A DNA stretch of 48,033 bases from an uncultured Alistipes sp. (GCA_949286165.1 CASDZK010000019.1:1-48033); one strand, 5' to 3'. Counted from the stretch's first letter, positions 26,533-35,569 are shown. Numbers and translations: made by a program. The notes: generated by a model not told the origin, from the letters alone.

Positions 26533-27435
26533 ATGAAATTTCGAAAGTTAGTGGCCGTAGAAAATACGTTGATGAATGAAGCGGCCGTGAAAAAATTGTC
26601 CGTTTATGCCGAAACGGTGGAAATGTACGACGAGCGTCCGACCGACGATGCGGAAACCATTCGTCGGATAAACGATGCCGATGCGGTTTTGCTCTCGTTT
26701 AAAACCTCGATTGGCAAAGCGGTACTCGATGCCTGCCCGAATATCCGTTACATCGGCTTGTGCTGTACTTTGTACGATGAAAAGTCTTGCAATGTGGATG
26801 TGGCGGAAGCCCGTCGCAAAGGGATTGTCGTGCAGGGAGTCAGAGATTATGGGGACGAAGGTGTGGTGGAATATGCCGTCAGTGAATTGGTCCGGTTTCT
26901 GCACGGTTTCGGCGGCCGGCAGTGGAGAGCGGAAAAACATGAATTGACACGTAGGAAAGTGGGGATTATCGGCTTGGGACGTACCGGTCGCATGCTTGCC
27001 GATGCTTTTGTTTTTTTGGGAGCAGAAGTAGGTTATTACAGCCGTACCCGGAAAACCGATGCCGAGGAAGCGGGCATCGGGTATTATTCGTTGCACGACC
27101 TTTTAAGGTGGTCGGAAATCGTTTTCACTTGTTTGCCCAGAAACTCATGTCTGTTGAACAGGGAAGAGTTTGCCTTGTTGGGAAACGGCCGGATTCTGAT
27201 GAATACTTCCATCGGTCCTGTTTTTGATGTGGATGCGCTGAAAGCGTGGCTGACGGAAAACGGTCGTAGTTTTTATTTCTGCGATGAAACCGGTATGGGA
27301 ATGTACGGTGCGGAGTTGGCAGCTTATGACAATGTCGTTTATACGCCGGTAGTCGCCGGCAAATCGGCGGAAAGTACGGAGCGGTTGTCACGAAAAGTCC
27401 TGGACAACATCGAAAATTTTCTGTATAGGAAATAG
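26533..27435 (+). CDS. D-2-hydroxyacid dehydrogenase-like protein with altered catalytic residues
   Basis: This 300-residue protein has the two-domain layout of D-isomer-specific 2-hydroxyacid dehydrogenases. The NAD-binding motif IIGLGRTGRMLADAF covers about 145-159. The conserved VFTCLPRN segment is near 197-204. However, the catalytic Arg, normally in N-x-x-R-G, is Ile227 (NTSIG), and the catalytic His after TP is Val273 (TPVVAG). Glu252 may keep the third position. Ordinary dehydrogenase chemistry is therefore doubtful; the protein may bind NAD(P) for another reaction or serve as a sensor. It stands alone, divergent from mntP, with no metabolic neighbours that hint at a substrate. Confidence 0.75.
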   Translation: MKFRKLVAVENTLMNEAAVKKLSVYAETVEMYDERPTDDAETIRRINDADAVLLSFKTSIGKAVLDACPNIRYIGLCCTLYDEKSCNVDVAEARRKGIVVQGVRDYGDEGVVEYAVSELVRFLHGFGGRQWRAEKHELTRRKVGIIGLGRTGRMLADAFVFLGAEVGYYSRTRKTDAEEAGIGYYSLHDLLRWSEIVFTCLPRNSCLLNREEFALLGNGRILMNTSIGPVFDVDALKAWLTENGRSFYFCDETGMGMYGAELAAYDNVVYTPVVAGKSAESTERLSRKVLDNIENFLYRK

Positions 27436-27820
27436 ATTTTATCTCGGAGATATCGAATATTTTCATTGTCGGGATCGTCGTTTTTACGACATGTGCGGAG
27501 TTTGAGACATGTCTCTCGGTTTGTTCGGGGAAACTGTCGCTTCGTTTGTGACCGTTATCGGAAGGATTGTTTTTGTTGAGCGATTTTATGTTTCTCGGAC
27601 GAGAAAACGGCGGACATTTTCCCGGTTTGGACAAGAACAAGTGGCCGTATTTTCGAAATATACGGATAGGGCACTTATCTTTCGGGATTCTCGTTTATCT
27701 TTCGTTTTTATGTTATATCTTTGTCGAGCCTTATCCGGAAAGGACAGATGCGAAAGAGGACTTCAGCAGCCGGATATCGATGTTCTGGCTGTTATGCGTT
27801 TTACAATTAGTCGATTATAA
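27436..27820 (+). other. leader and promoter region of uvrB
   Basis: 385 bases without a convincing gene. A frame at 27567-27824 ends in an ATGA overlap with uvrB, but the predicted uvrB transcription start (about 27730) falls inside it and the encoded protein looks like nothing known. Another frame from 27509 stops just before uvrB and also looks spurious. Confidence 0.45.
27716..27723 (+). promoter_or_regulatory. -7 promoter element of uvrB
   Basis: TATCTTTG matches TAnnTTTG. TTTA at 27694-27697 lies 18 bases upstream as a weak -33 box. The leader is about 90 bases. Confidence 0.5.
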
Positions 27821-29860
27821 ATGAATTTCAAACTACAATCGGAATATACGCCGACAGGCGACCAGCCGCAGGCCATTCGTGAAATTACGGATAGCTTCAG
27901 GCGGGGAGACAACGCCGTTACGTTGTGGGGAGTGACCGGTTCAGGAAAGACGTTTACCATGGCTAATGTGATCGAGCGGATGAATCGTCCTACACTGGTG
28001 CTCAGCCATAACAAAACGCTGGCCGGACAACTTTTCGCGGAATTCAAAGGTTTTTTCCCCGACAACGCCGTGGAGTATTTCGTATCGTATTACGATTATT
28101 ATCAGCCGGAAGCTTATATCCCCCAATCGGACACTTATATCGAAAAGGACCTGGCCATTAACGACGAAATCGAGAAGTTGCGGCTGAGTACGGCCACTAC
28201 CCTGCTCTCCGGTCGCCGCGACGTGGTGGTGGTCTCTTCGGTATCCTGCCTGTACGGTATCGGCAATCCGAGCGATTTCCATGAAAATACCATCGAAATC
28301 GAAGTGGGGAAACGAATGAACCGTATCCGGTTGTTCCATCGGCTGACCGACGCGTTGTACAACCGGAGCGAGATCGAGTTCAAGCGCGGCACGTTCCGGG
28401 TAAAAGGCGACACGGTAGATATTTACGTCGCTTACGACGACAAAGCCTACCGCATATTGTTTTTCGACGACGAAATAGAAGAGATTTTTTCCATCGATCC
28501 CGTCAGCGGCAGCCGCATCGACCGGTTGAACAGCATCAAGATATTTCCCGCCAATAATTTCGTGACGACCCGGCAACGCATCGATCGGGCCGTTCATGAA
28601 ATACAGGATGATCTGACGGCACGCCTGCAGGAGTTGGAGTCTCTGGGAAAAACGGTGGAAAGCAAGCGGTTGAAAAGCCGGGTGGAATACGATCTGGAGA
28701 TGATCAAGGAGGTGGGATACTGTTCCGGCATCGAGAACTATTCCCGTTATTTCGACGGCCGGAGCGCCGGCAGCCGTCCCTTTTGCCTGATCGACTATTT
28801 CCCGAAGGATTACCTGATGATTATCGACGAAAGCCATGTGACGATTCCCCAGATACGGGCGATGTACGGCGGGGACTTTTCGCGGAAGACCAATCTGGTG
28901 GACTACGGGTTTCGGTTGCCGTCGGCATTGGATAACCGTCCGTTAAAATTCGAGGAGTTCGAACGGTTGACCGGGCAGGTGTTGTATGTGAGCGCGACGC
29001 CCGCCGAATACGAATTGTGCCGTTGCGAAGGGGTGGTTGTGGAACAGTTCATTCGTCCCACCGGACTGCTCGACCCTACCATTACCGTTCTGCCCATCGA
29101 CAACCAGATCGACCGGGTGGTGGAAGAGATACACAAGGCCGTGAAAGAGGACGAACGGGTCATGATTACCACGTTGACCAAGCGGATGGCCGAAGAATTG
29201 ACGAAATATCTGGAAAACATCGGCATTCGTTGCCGGTATATCCATTCCGATATCGATACGCTGGAACGGATCGTCATTCTGGACGATTTTTGCAAGGGGC
29301 TGTACGACGTGCTGATCGGCGTGAATCTGTTGCGGGAAGGGCTGGATATGCCGGAGGTGGCATTGGTTATCATTATGGATGCCGATAAGGAGGGGTTCCT
29401 GCGGTCCAGCCGGTCTTTGACGCAAACGGTGGGCCGCGCCGCCCGGAACGTGAACGGCCGCGTGTTGATGTTTGCCGACAAGATTACGGATGCCATGCGG
29501 CAAACCATTGCGGAGACCGAGTCCAGAAGGAGGAAGCAGGAGCTGTATAACAAAGAACATGGGATCGTTCCCCAGCAAATCGTCAAAGACCGCAATGACA
29601 ACGTATTGGCGAGGAAAGAACCGGAAAATGAGACGGAAATCGCCTATTACGATTCGGAAAACACTACCCTGCTCCGTCAGGTAGCCGATGGCGAAGAGGT
29701 CTTTTACGAGGCGTACGATCCGGAGAAACTGAAAGCGTTGATCGACATGACCCGGCAAAAAATGGAAGAAGCGGCAAAAGAGCTCGATTTCGCCAAGGCA
29801 ACGGAATATCGCGACAAAATGTATGCTTTGCAGCGTACATTGGCTAAATTGCCCCGATAA
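27821..29860 (+). CDS. uvrB: excinuclease ABC subunit B
   Basis: This 679-residue protein is the damage-verifying ATPase of nucleotide excision repair; it takes damaged DNA from UvrA and hands it to UvrC. The Walker A motif GVTGSGKT is at 37-44. The YYDYYQPEAYIPQSDTYIEK beta-hairpin region that clamps DNA is near 90-110. The DESH box (IIDESHVTIPQIR) and helicase motif VGRAARN are present. The C-terminal UVR domain MEEAAKELDFAKATEYRD contacts UvrC. It is a single gene, convergent with the DPP III gene across a long inverted repeat. Confidence 0.98.
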   Translation: MNFKLQSEYTPTGDQPQAIREITDSFRRGDNAVTLWGVTGSGKTFTMANVIERMNRPTLVLSHNKTLAGQLFAEFKGFFPDNAVEYFVSYYDYYQPEAYIPQSDTYIEKDLAINDEIEKLRLSTATTLLSGRRDVVVVSSVSCLYGIGNPSDFHENTIEIEVGKRMNRIRLFHRLTDALYNRSEIEFKRGTFRVKGDTVDIYVAYDDKAYRILFFDDEIEEIFSIDPVSGSRIDRLNSIKIFPANNFVTTRQRIDRAVHEIQDDLTARLQELESLGKTVESKRLKSRVEYDLEMIKEVGYCSGIENYSRYFDGRSAGSRPFCLIDYFPKDYLMIIDESHVTIPQIRAMYGGDFSRKTNLVDYGFRLPSALDNRPLKFEEFERLTGQVLYVSATPAEYELCRCEGVVVEQFIRPTGLLDPTITVLPIDNQIDRVVEEIHKAVKEDERVMITTLTKRMAEELTKYLENIGIRCRYIHSDIDTLERIVILDDFCKGLYDVLIGVNLLREGLDMPEVALVIIMDADKEGFLRSSRSLTQTVGRAARNVNGRVLMFADKITDAMRQTIAETESRRRKQELYNKEHGIVPQQIVKDRNDNVLARKEPENETEIAYYDSENTTLLRQVADGEEVFYEAYDPEKLKALIDMTRQKMEEAAKELDFAKATEYRDKMYALQRTLAKLPR

Positions 29861-29901
29861 ATCCGTTTTCTCGGTATTTCGAAATAATGCCCGACTGTCG
29901 G

Positions 29902-29949
29902 AAAGCGACCATGCGGCGGAAACAACCGTTTCCGCCGCATGGTCGCTTT
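29902..29949. terminator. perfect 22-bp inverted repeat between convergent genes
   Basis: 29902-29923 pairs perfectly with 29928-29949 around the loop AACC. It lies 42 bases after uvrB and 77 bases beyond the DPP III stop, so it probably ends both transcripts. There is no T run beyond the three Ts in the stem, so it is less typical than the other terminators here. Confidence 0.6.
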
Positions 29950-30025
29950 GTCATGCACGTTTGTCGAACGGGCCTTTTCGTGTTTTCAACCGGCTCCGGA
30001 ATGTCCGTATGCAAACTTTCGTTTT

Positions 30026-32029
30026 TTAAAGGAAACCGTATTCGGAGGAGTAATACAGCATCTGTTCGGCATAGTCGTCCGGATATTCGACGACGATATC
30101 CACGATTTCCCCGTTCTTTTCGACCGGCGTCAATACGGGATTGACGAATCCGCTGTAAGGCGCTAAATCCAGTTTCGCATAGCGTTCCAGAACTTCTTGG
30201 TGCAGTTCCGGATCGACTTTGACGGCGTAACCCTCTACGAGCTGTCGTCCCGCTTCGAAATCGCCTTCCGATTTGATACGTTGTATTTCGCGCAGCAGGT
30301 CGCCGAAGAGCGCGCGCAGTTTTTCGTAATCGTTTACTACGACATAACTTTTGCCTCCCTGCCGGAACATTTCCACCACGTTCTCCGCTTTTCCTTTTTC
30401 ATAGCACCAGCGGGCGATCAACTGCCGGTTGCGCATATGGGCTTCGATGATGTCTTTGCCGGGTTCTATGCGGGTAAGCTGTCCCATCAAGCCGTTGAAC
30501 ATGTACGTATTGTATTCGGTCTTCATGACGTCCAGCGAGGGCATGACGCCCAATTCCACCAGTTTGGGATCCCCGATGTAGTACAGGGAAAAAAGATCGG
30601 CCCGGGCTTCCTCCAGCGTCGAACCGTAATTTTTCAGCTCGTCCCCTTTGATTCCCGGCGCGAGTTGGCCGGAACCGTGTCCCAGGCATTCGTGCAGATC
30701 CACGCTCAGGTCGTTGGCCAGCGTTCCCCATTGTTTGGCCAGTTCGCGGTCCATTTCCCTGAAGATGAACTCTTCGGCGAAACCGTCGCCTTGCGCGGCC
30801 TGTGCATAGGCGTAGGTAATGTTCTGTATGGTCACGCTTTTCGAGCCGTACTCTTTCCGGATCCAGTCGGCATTCGGCAGGTTGATGCCGATGGGCGTGG
30901 CCGGATAACAGGCGCCGCCCAGTTGGGCGACGGTAATGACTTTGGCCGATACGCCTTTGACCTCTTTTTTCTTGTATTTGTCGTCTATCGGAGAGTGGTC
31001 TTCGAACCATTGGGCGTTTCGGCTGAGCAGTTCCGTGCGTTTGGTGGCCTCGAGATTTTTGAAGTTTACCGTGCTTTCCCACGAAGCCTTGTAACCCAGG
31101 GGGTCTTCGTAGGTTTCGATGAATCCGTTGATGAAATCGACTTGGGAATCGAGGTCTTCCACCCAGAGGATGTTGTATTTGTCGAAGGTTTTGAGGTCGC
31201 CGGTTTCATAGTATTCGATCAGGGTTTCGATCGTGGCTTTCTGGCGGGGATTTTCCGCCGTTTCCGCCGCTTTTTTCAGCCAATGGACGATTTTTTCGAT
31301 GGCGGGGGAATACATGCCTCCCACTTTCCATACCTGTTCGGTCAGCACGCCGTTTTCCTTGACCAACCGGCTGTTCAGGCCGTGCGAAACGGGTTCGGGG
31401 TCGGACGGGTCGAACCGGGAGGCGTAAAACCGCTCCGCTTCTTCTTGGGTAACGCCTTCGTAAAAGTTGTTGGCCGACGCCTGTATCATATCGACGGAAC
31501 CGTCGTGGGTCACGCGGACCTTGTACAGCTCGGGATCGAAGATGACCGGGAGAATGGTTTTTACGGTTTCTTCCGAGCCTTTCAGTGCGGGTGTTCCGGC
31601 TACCAGCGTTTTGAAATACGCTTCCGAAAATCCGGGCGTGAATTTCTCGTTGGAATAGTGATGATGTATGCCGTTGGCGAACCATACTTTTTTCAGGTAT
31701 TTTTCGAACGCCTTGAATTCGGGCGTTTCGCGGTCGCCTTCGTAGCCGGTAAAGACAGCCTCCAGCGTATGCCGGACGGGCAGGTTGTACTTGCAGTTCT
31801 GGTCGAAATAGATGTCCCTTCCGCACAACGCCGCCTGGGAAAGGTAATAAACCAGCTTTTTCTGGGACAGGGACAAGGAGTCGAAATCGGGAATCCGGTA
31901 GCGGAGAACCTTGATGTCGTCGAATCGGTCGATTTGCCATTTGAAATCTTCCTGTTCCGTGTTTTTTATTTCGGAAGAGGTGCATCCGACCGTCAGAAGG
32001 GCGGATGCCGTGATGAATGCTTTTTTCAT
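30026..32029 (-). CDS. dipeptidyl-peptidase III (M49) lipoprotein
   Basis: The ATG at 32029 gives 667 residues beginning with a lipoprotein signal (TVGC, Cys16). The frame stays open far upstream, but that part is antisense to the next gene. M49 enzymes remove dipeptides from peptide N-termini with one zinc ion. The zinc motif is HECLGH (446-451), the Bacteroidota form of HEXXGH, and the second motif is EEARAD (473-478). Lipidation suggests the enzyme sits in the periplasm or on the outer membrane, unlike cytosolic DPP III, and may trim imported peptides. A -7 element lies about 33 bases upstream, interlocked with the promoter of the divergent GNAT-like gene. Confidence 0.92.
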   Translation of the reverse strand: MKKAFITASALLTVGCTSSEIKNTEQEDFKWQIDRFDDIKVLRYRIPDFDSLSLSQKKLVYYLSQAALCGRDIYFDQNCKYNLPVRHTLEAVFTGYEGDRETPEFKAFEKYLKKVWFANGIHHHYSNEKFTPGFSEAYFKTLVAGTPALKGSEETVKTILPVIFDPELYKVRVTHDGSVDMIQASANNFYEGVTQEEAERFYASRFDPSDPEPVSHGLNSRLVKENGVLTEQVWKVGGMYSPAIEKIVHWLKKAAETAENPRQKATIETLIEYYETGDLKTFDKYNILWVEDLDSQVDFINGFIETYEDPLGYKASWESTVNFKNLEATKRTELLSRNAQWFEDHSPIDDKYKKKEVKGVSAKVITVAQLGGACYPATPIGINLPNADWIRKEYGSKSVTIQNITYAYAQAAQGDGFAEEFIFREMDRELAKQWGTLANDLSVDLHECLGHGSGQLAPGIKGDELKNYGSTLEEARADLFSLYYIGDPKLVELGVMPSLDVMKTEYNTYMFNGLMGQLTRIEPGKDIIEAHMRNRQLIARWCYEKGKAENVVEMFRQGGKSYVVVNDYEKLRALFGDLLREIQRIKSEGDFEAGRQLVEGYAVKVDPELHQEVLERYAKLDLAPYSGFVNPVLTPVEKNGEIVDIVVEYPDDYAEQMLYYSSEYGFL

Positions 32030-32049
32030 TTTGTTCTGAACAAAATCAT

Positions 32050-32057
32050 TAACTTTG
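32050..32057 (+). promoter_or_regulatory. -7 element of the GNAT-cvpA-rsgA operon
   Basis: TAACTTTG matches TAnnTTTG. TTTG at 32030-32033 lies 16 bases upstream. The start would be about 32064, 14 bases before the ATG. Confidence 0.5.
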
Positions 32058-32061
32058 AAGG

Positions 32062-32069
32062 CAAAAATA
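32062..32069 (-). promoter_or_regulatory. -7 element of the DPP III gene
   Basis: Reads TATTTTTG on the minus strand, a perfect TAnnTTTG. Its start (about 32055) falls inside the opposing -7 element. Confidence 0.5.
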
Positions 32070-32077
32070 CGAAAAAT

Positions 32078-33277
32078 ATGGCAAAATATTTCTTGGAAGA
32101 AGTAAAGGACAAAAAAGCGGAGCGTGCGTTTTTGGAAGTCCCGGTCAGGATATACCGGGGCGACAAAAATTGGATACGGCCGTTGGATGACGATATCGAA
32201 AACGTGTTCGATCCGAAGAAAAACGAGTTGTTCGAAGAGGGGGAAGCGATTCGTTGGAATCTGAAAAACGAGGCCGGCGAATACGTGGGGCGCATCGCCG
32301 CCTTTTACAACAAGAGGGTGGCGGAAGAGAACGAGCAGCCTACCGGCGGATGCGGTTTTTTCGAATGCGTAAACGACCGCGAGGCGGCGGGCGTGTTGTT
32401 CGATGCGGCCCGGGAATGGTTGATTGCCAAAGGCATGGAAGCGATGGACGGATCGATTAATTTCGGCGATCGCAACCAGTGGTGGGGCGTGTTGGCCGAA
32501 GGATTCGGCGCGCCCGTTTATGGAATGAATTATAATCCGCCTTATTACAAGGATTTGTTCGAGGATTACGGGTTTCGGAATTACATCAACCAATATTCGT
32601 TTTACCGCGACTTGCGGGGCGAGACCATCAGTCCCATACTGGTAGAGAAAGCGAAAAGGTTGCGGGAGAACCCCGACTACGAATTCCGGTACATCCGGAA
32701 AAAGGAGCTGGATAAAGTCGCCAAAGATTTCCGGACGATTTACAATAAGGCGTGGGCCAAGTTCAACGGCGTGCCCGAAATGACGGAAGAACAGGTAAGG
32801 CATCTGCTGTCCAAGATGAAGCCGATCATCGATGAACGGCTGATTTATTTCGCCTATTACCGGGGAGAACCGATCGGGTTTTTCATTATGGTTCCCGATT
32901 TGAACGGGGCGATCCGGCATTTGAACGGGAAATTCGGATGGTGGGCCAAACTGAAATTCCTGTACCATCTCAAGATCCGGAAATCCTGCAATATCATAGA
33001 AGGACTGACTTTCGCCGTGGCGCCTGAATTTCAGGGCAAAGGCGTGGAATCGGGCATGATCGACTGTTTCAAGTTGGAGATCAATTCCAGACCGACGCAT
33101 TACAAGCATCTGGAGTTGGCCTGGATCGGCGATTTCAACCCGTTGATGATCCGGGTGGTGGAAACTTATGTAGGAGCGCGTAAATACAAAACGCATGTGA
33201 CTTATCGTTACCTGTTCGACCGGGAAAAGGAGTTCAAGCGCGCGCCGAAGGTCTCTTTCTCCCGTCATTCGAACTGA
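32078..33277 (+). CDS. GNAT-like protein of unknown substrate
   Basis: The ATG at 32078 gives 399 residues; the open frame further upstream is antisense to the DPP III gene. The protein looks like a tandem acyltransferase-type fold: a first half ending near INQYSFYRDL and a second half with LIYFAYYRGEPIGFFIMVPD and FAVAPEFQGKGVESGMI, where QGKG resembles the acyl-CoA loop of GNAT enzymes. Members of this size are common in Bacteroidota, usually annotated only as hypothetical or N-acetyltransferase. No substrate can be given. It is the first gene of a plus-strand run continuing with cvpA after 20 bases. Confidence 0.7.
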   Translation: MAKYFLEEVKDKKAERAFLEVPVRIYRGDKNWIRPLDDDIENVFDPKKNELFEEGEAIRWNLKNEAGEYVGRIAAFYNKRVAEENEQPTGGCGFFECVNDREAAGVLFDAAREWLIAKGMEAMDGSINFGDRNQWWGVLAEGFGAPVYGMNYNPPYYKDLFEDYGFRNYINQYSFYRDLRGETISPILVEKAKRLRENPDYEFRYIRKKELDKVAKDFRTIYNKAWAKFNGVPEMTEEQVRHLLSKMKPIIDERLIYFAYYRGEPIGFFIMVPDLNGAIRHLNGKFGWWAKLKFLYHLKIRKSCNIIEGLTFAVAPEFQGKGVESGMIDCFKLEINSRPTHYKHLELAWIGDFNPLMIRVVETYVGARKYKTHVTYRYLFDREKEFKRAPKVSFSRHSN

Positions 33278-33297
33278 GCGGGGAACGATCGGAAGGT

Positions 33298-33891
33298 ATG
33301 AATATTACGGACATCATATTGATCGTAATGTTGCTGTATGCCGCCTATAAAGGGTTCTGCAACGGGCTCGTGATCGAGTTGTGCGGCATTTTGGGCGTCA
33401 TCGTAGGGGCTTATCTGGCCTATAAGTTCGCTTGGCAACTGGCGGAATGGCTTTCCCTGTCCGATACGGTGGGATATGTCGTTTCGTTCGTGCTGTTGTT
33501 GCTGGTCGCTCTGCTGGCGATAGGAATCGCCGCACGTATCGCCAGCCATGTGCTTCGGTTTACGGGATTCGGCACGCTCAACAGTTTGCTGGGAGCCGCG
33601 GCTTCGGTGCTGAAAGTGGCGTTGATAGCGGGTATCGTTCTTTCCTATCTGGACAAGTTCAGTACGGAAGAGGGACCCATCGACCGGAAATACATTGCGG
33701 AATCGAAACTGTACGGTTATTTTGAAGGGCTTTCCGATGCCGTGTTTCCCTATCTGGGGTCCGTCCGACATTATTACCGCGAAGTGAAGCGGGATTTGGA
33801 GAATGAAGCGGGCCGGAAAAAACCGGAAGAGAACGGGAAAGTTCCCGAAAAAACGGTTGCAGAACCGCAGGAGGGAGGTGCCGATGCGTAG
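33298..33891 (+). CDS. CvpA family membrane protein
   Basis: This 197-residue protein has about four hydrophobic segments in its first 130 residues (ITDIILIVMLLYAAYKGFCN, then LCGILGVIVGAYLAYKFA and two more). A charged C-terminal tail is rich in Lys and Glu. It matches CvpA, linked in E. coli to colicin V production and envelope stress; its molecular role is unknown. The last eight bases overlap the start of rsgA. Confidence 0.85.
   Translation: MNITDIILIVMLLYAAYKGFCNGLVIELCGILGVIVGAYLAYKFAWQLAEWLSLSDTVGYVVSFVLLLLVALLAIGIAARIASHVLRFTGFGTLNSLLGAAASVLKVALIAGIVLSYLDKFSTEEGPIDRKYIAESKLYGYFEGLSDAVFPYLGSVRHYYREVKRDLENEAGRKKPEENGKVPEKTVAEPQEGGADA
33869..33878 (+). promoter_or_regulatory. Shine-Dalgarno that places the rsgA start
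   Basis: AGGAGGGAGG lies inside the end of cvpA, 5-9 bases before the ATG at 33884. It favours that start over the longer in-frame extension. Confidence 0.6.
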
Positions 33892-34825
33892 GGGACGTGT
33901 CATGAAAAGCACGGGAAGCTGGTATCTGGTGGAGGCGGCGGACGGAGACGGAGAAACGTTCCGTTGCCGCATTCGGGGACGTTTGCGTCTGAAAGGGATA
34001 CGCACCACCAATCCCGTGGCAGTAGGCGACTGGGTGGTTTTCGATACGGAAGAGACGGAGGAAGGTGCGGTAGGAACGATTACGGCGGTAGAACCCCGGA
34101 AAAATTACGTGATCCGCCGGGCGACCAACCTGTCGCGGGAAGCGCATATCATTGCCGCCAACGTGGATCAGGCGTTTCTGGTAGTTACGCTGGATTTCCC
34201 GCCGACGAGCCCGGAATTTATCGACCGTTTCCTGGTAACCTGCGAGATGTACCGGGTTCCCGTGACGATTCTTCTGAACAAGATCGACCTGTTCGGCGAT
34301 CCTGCTTTTGCCGGAGCCGTCGCGGATTTTCATGCCGTTTACGAAGGAGCGGGTTACCGGGTATTGGAAGTTTCGGCCTTGTACGGGCAGGGCATGGACC
34401 GGTTGGAGGAGATGATGAAAGGACGGGTGTCGCTGTTTTCCGGTCATTCGGGCGTGGGAAAATCGACGCTGATCGGAACGCTGATTCCTGAATTCGAGAT
34501 ACGGACGGGAGATATTTCCGATTACCACCGCAAGGGAAAACATACGACTACTTTTTCCGAAATGTTTCCTTTGCCGGGCGGCGGTTATCTGATCGACACG
34601 CCGGGAATCAAGGGGTTCGGCATCGTGGATGCCGACGCCAAGGAACTGGCCCGCTATTTTCCCGACCTGTTCCGGGAAGCGGCGGAGTGCCGCTTTTATA
34701 ACTGTACGCATACCCATGAGCCTTATTGCGCGGTCAAGGCGGCCGTGGAGGCGGGGCGGATCGCTCCGGAACGGTACGTCAGTTACCTGAAAATGATGGA
34801 GGACGATGACAAATACAGAAAATAG
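33884..34825 (+). CDS. rsgA: ribosome small-subunit GTPase RsgA
   Basis: This 313-residue protein helps 30S subunits mature. It has an N-terminal OB-fold (about 1-75), then a circularly permuted GTPase domain in which NKIDLFGD (G4) comes before GHSGVGKST (P loop, 187-195) and DTPGIKGFG (G3). The C-terminal zinc module reads CRFYNCTHTHEPYC. The longer frame beginning at 33803 would add a Lys/Arg-rich extension that merely overlaps cvpA. It also overlaps the next gene by 20 bases, so the three are likely coupled. Confidence 0.95.
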   Translation: MRRGRVMKSTGSWYLVEAADGDGETFRCRIRGRLRLKGIRTTNPVAVGDWVVFDTEETEEGAVGTITAVEPRKNYVIRRATNLSREAHIIAANVDQAFLVVTLDFPPTSPEFIDRFLVTCEMYRVPVTILLNKIDLFGDPAFAGAVADFHAVYEGAGYRVLEVSALYGQGMDRLEEMMKGRVSLFSGHSGVGKSTLIGTLIPEFEIRTGDISDYHRKGKHTTTFSEMFPLPGGGYLIDTPGIKGFGIVDADAKELARYFPDLFREAAECRFYNCTHTHEPYCAVKAAVEAGRIAPERYVSYLKMMEDDDKYRK

Positions 34826-35552
34826 GGAAATGACGCGGGAGGAGCTGCTGGACCGTACCGATTACCTGCTCCGGTTCATGAACGACGGCCGGGCGGCGAC
34901 GTTGCGGCGGGTGTTGGAAGACCGTACGCGTTATCTGACCGTTTGTTTGGAAAACGTGTTTTATCCCCAGAATGCCAGCGCCGTCGTTCGGAGTTGCGAC
35001 GCGTTCGGCGTACAGGATATTCATGTGGTGGAGGACCGGGTCTGTTTTCGTCCGAACCGGGATATCGTGCGGGGATCGGACAAATGGGTGGATATTTGCC
35101 GTTACCGTTCTCAGGGCGGGGGCAGCGCGCCGGCCATTGCCGCCTTGCGCGAAGCCGGCTACCGCATCGTGGCCACATCGCCGCATTACGGCGGTTTTAC
35201 ACCGCGGACGTTCGACGTGTCGGCAGGAAAGTTCGCCCTGTTTTTCGGAACCGAACGGCAAGGAATCAGCGATGAGGTGCGGCATTCGGCGGACGCCTTT
35301 ATCTGCGTTCCCATGTACGGATTCGTAGAAAGTCTCAATCTCTCGGTGTGCGCCGCTACCCTGCTCCATTCCCTGACGGAACGGGTTCGGGCGGAAGTGT
35401 CGGATTGGCGGATGACGCCGGAGGAACGGGAGCGGGTGTTTTACCGGTGGATATGCCGCAGCCTGCGCGATTCCAAGCCGTTGCTGGACCGTTATGTGCC
35501 CGGTTGGCGGAATCGCGAAGCGGGCATATCGTTGTCGGATTATCTGTTGTAA
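34806..35552 (+). CDS. SpoU/TrmH-family RNA 2'-O-methyltransferase
   Basis: This 248-residue SPOUT enzyme has the three SpoU motifs: NASAVVRSCDAFGVQDI (motif 1, with the catalytic Arg), ALFFGTERQGISDE (motif 2) and VPMYGFVESLNLSVCAATLL (motif 3, the knot binding S-adenosylmethionine). It most resembles TrmH, which methylates the ribose of G18 in tRNA, but related enzymes act on rRNA. The ATG lies inside the end of rsgA. The C-terminal tail (LDRYVPGWRNREAG) fits TrmH proteins. Confidence 0.88.
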   Translation: MTNTENREMTREELLDRTDYLLRFMNDGRAATLRRVLEDRTRYLTVCLENVFYPQNASAVVRSCDAFGVQDIHVVEDRVCFRPNRDIVRGSDKWVDICRYRSQGGGSAPAIAALREAGYRIVATSPHYGGFTPRTFDVSAGKFALFFGTERQGISDEVRHSADAFICVPMYGFVESLNLSVCAATLLHSLTERVRAEVSDWRMTPEERERVFYRWICRSLRDSKPLLDRYVPGWRNREAGISLSDYLL

Positions 35553-35569
35553 TATAGAATCGAGGGAAT

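Noticed and set aside
27567..27824. 85-codon frame ending in an ATGA overlap with uvrB
   Set aside because: The overlap is attractive, but the predicted uvrB promoter lies inside it and the protein has no recognisable features. Probably chance.
30197..32077. Plus-strand extension before the GNAT-like gene (1026 codons in total, 30197-33277)
   Set aside because: Antisense to the conserved M49 peptidase; the residues before 32078 resemble no protein.
32030..33268. Minus-strand extension of the DPP III frame (1080 codons in total, 30026-33268)
   Set aside because: This part is antisense to the GNAT-like gene, and the DPP III lipoprotein signal begins at 32029, so the extension is a by-product of codon bias.
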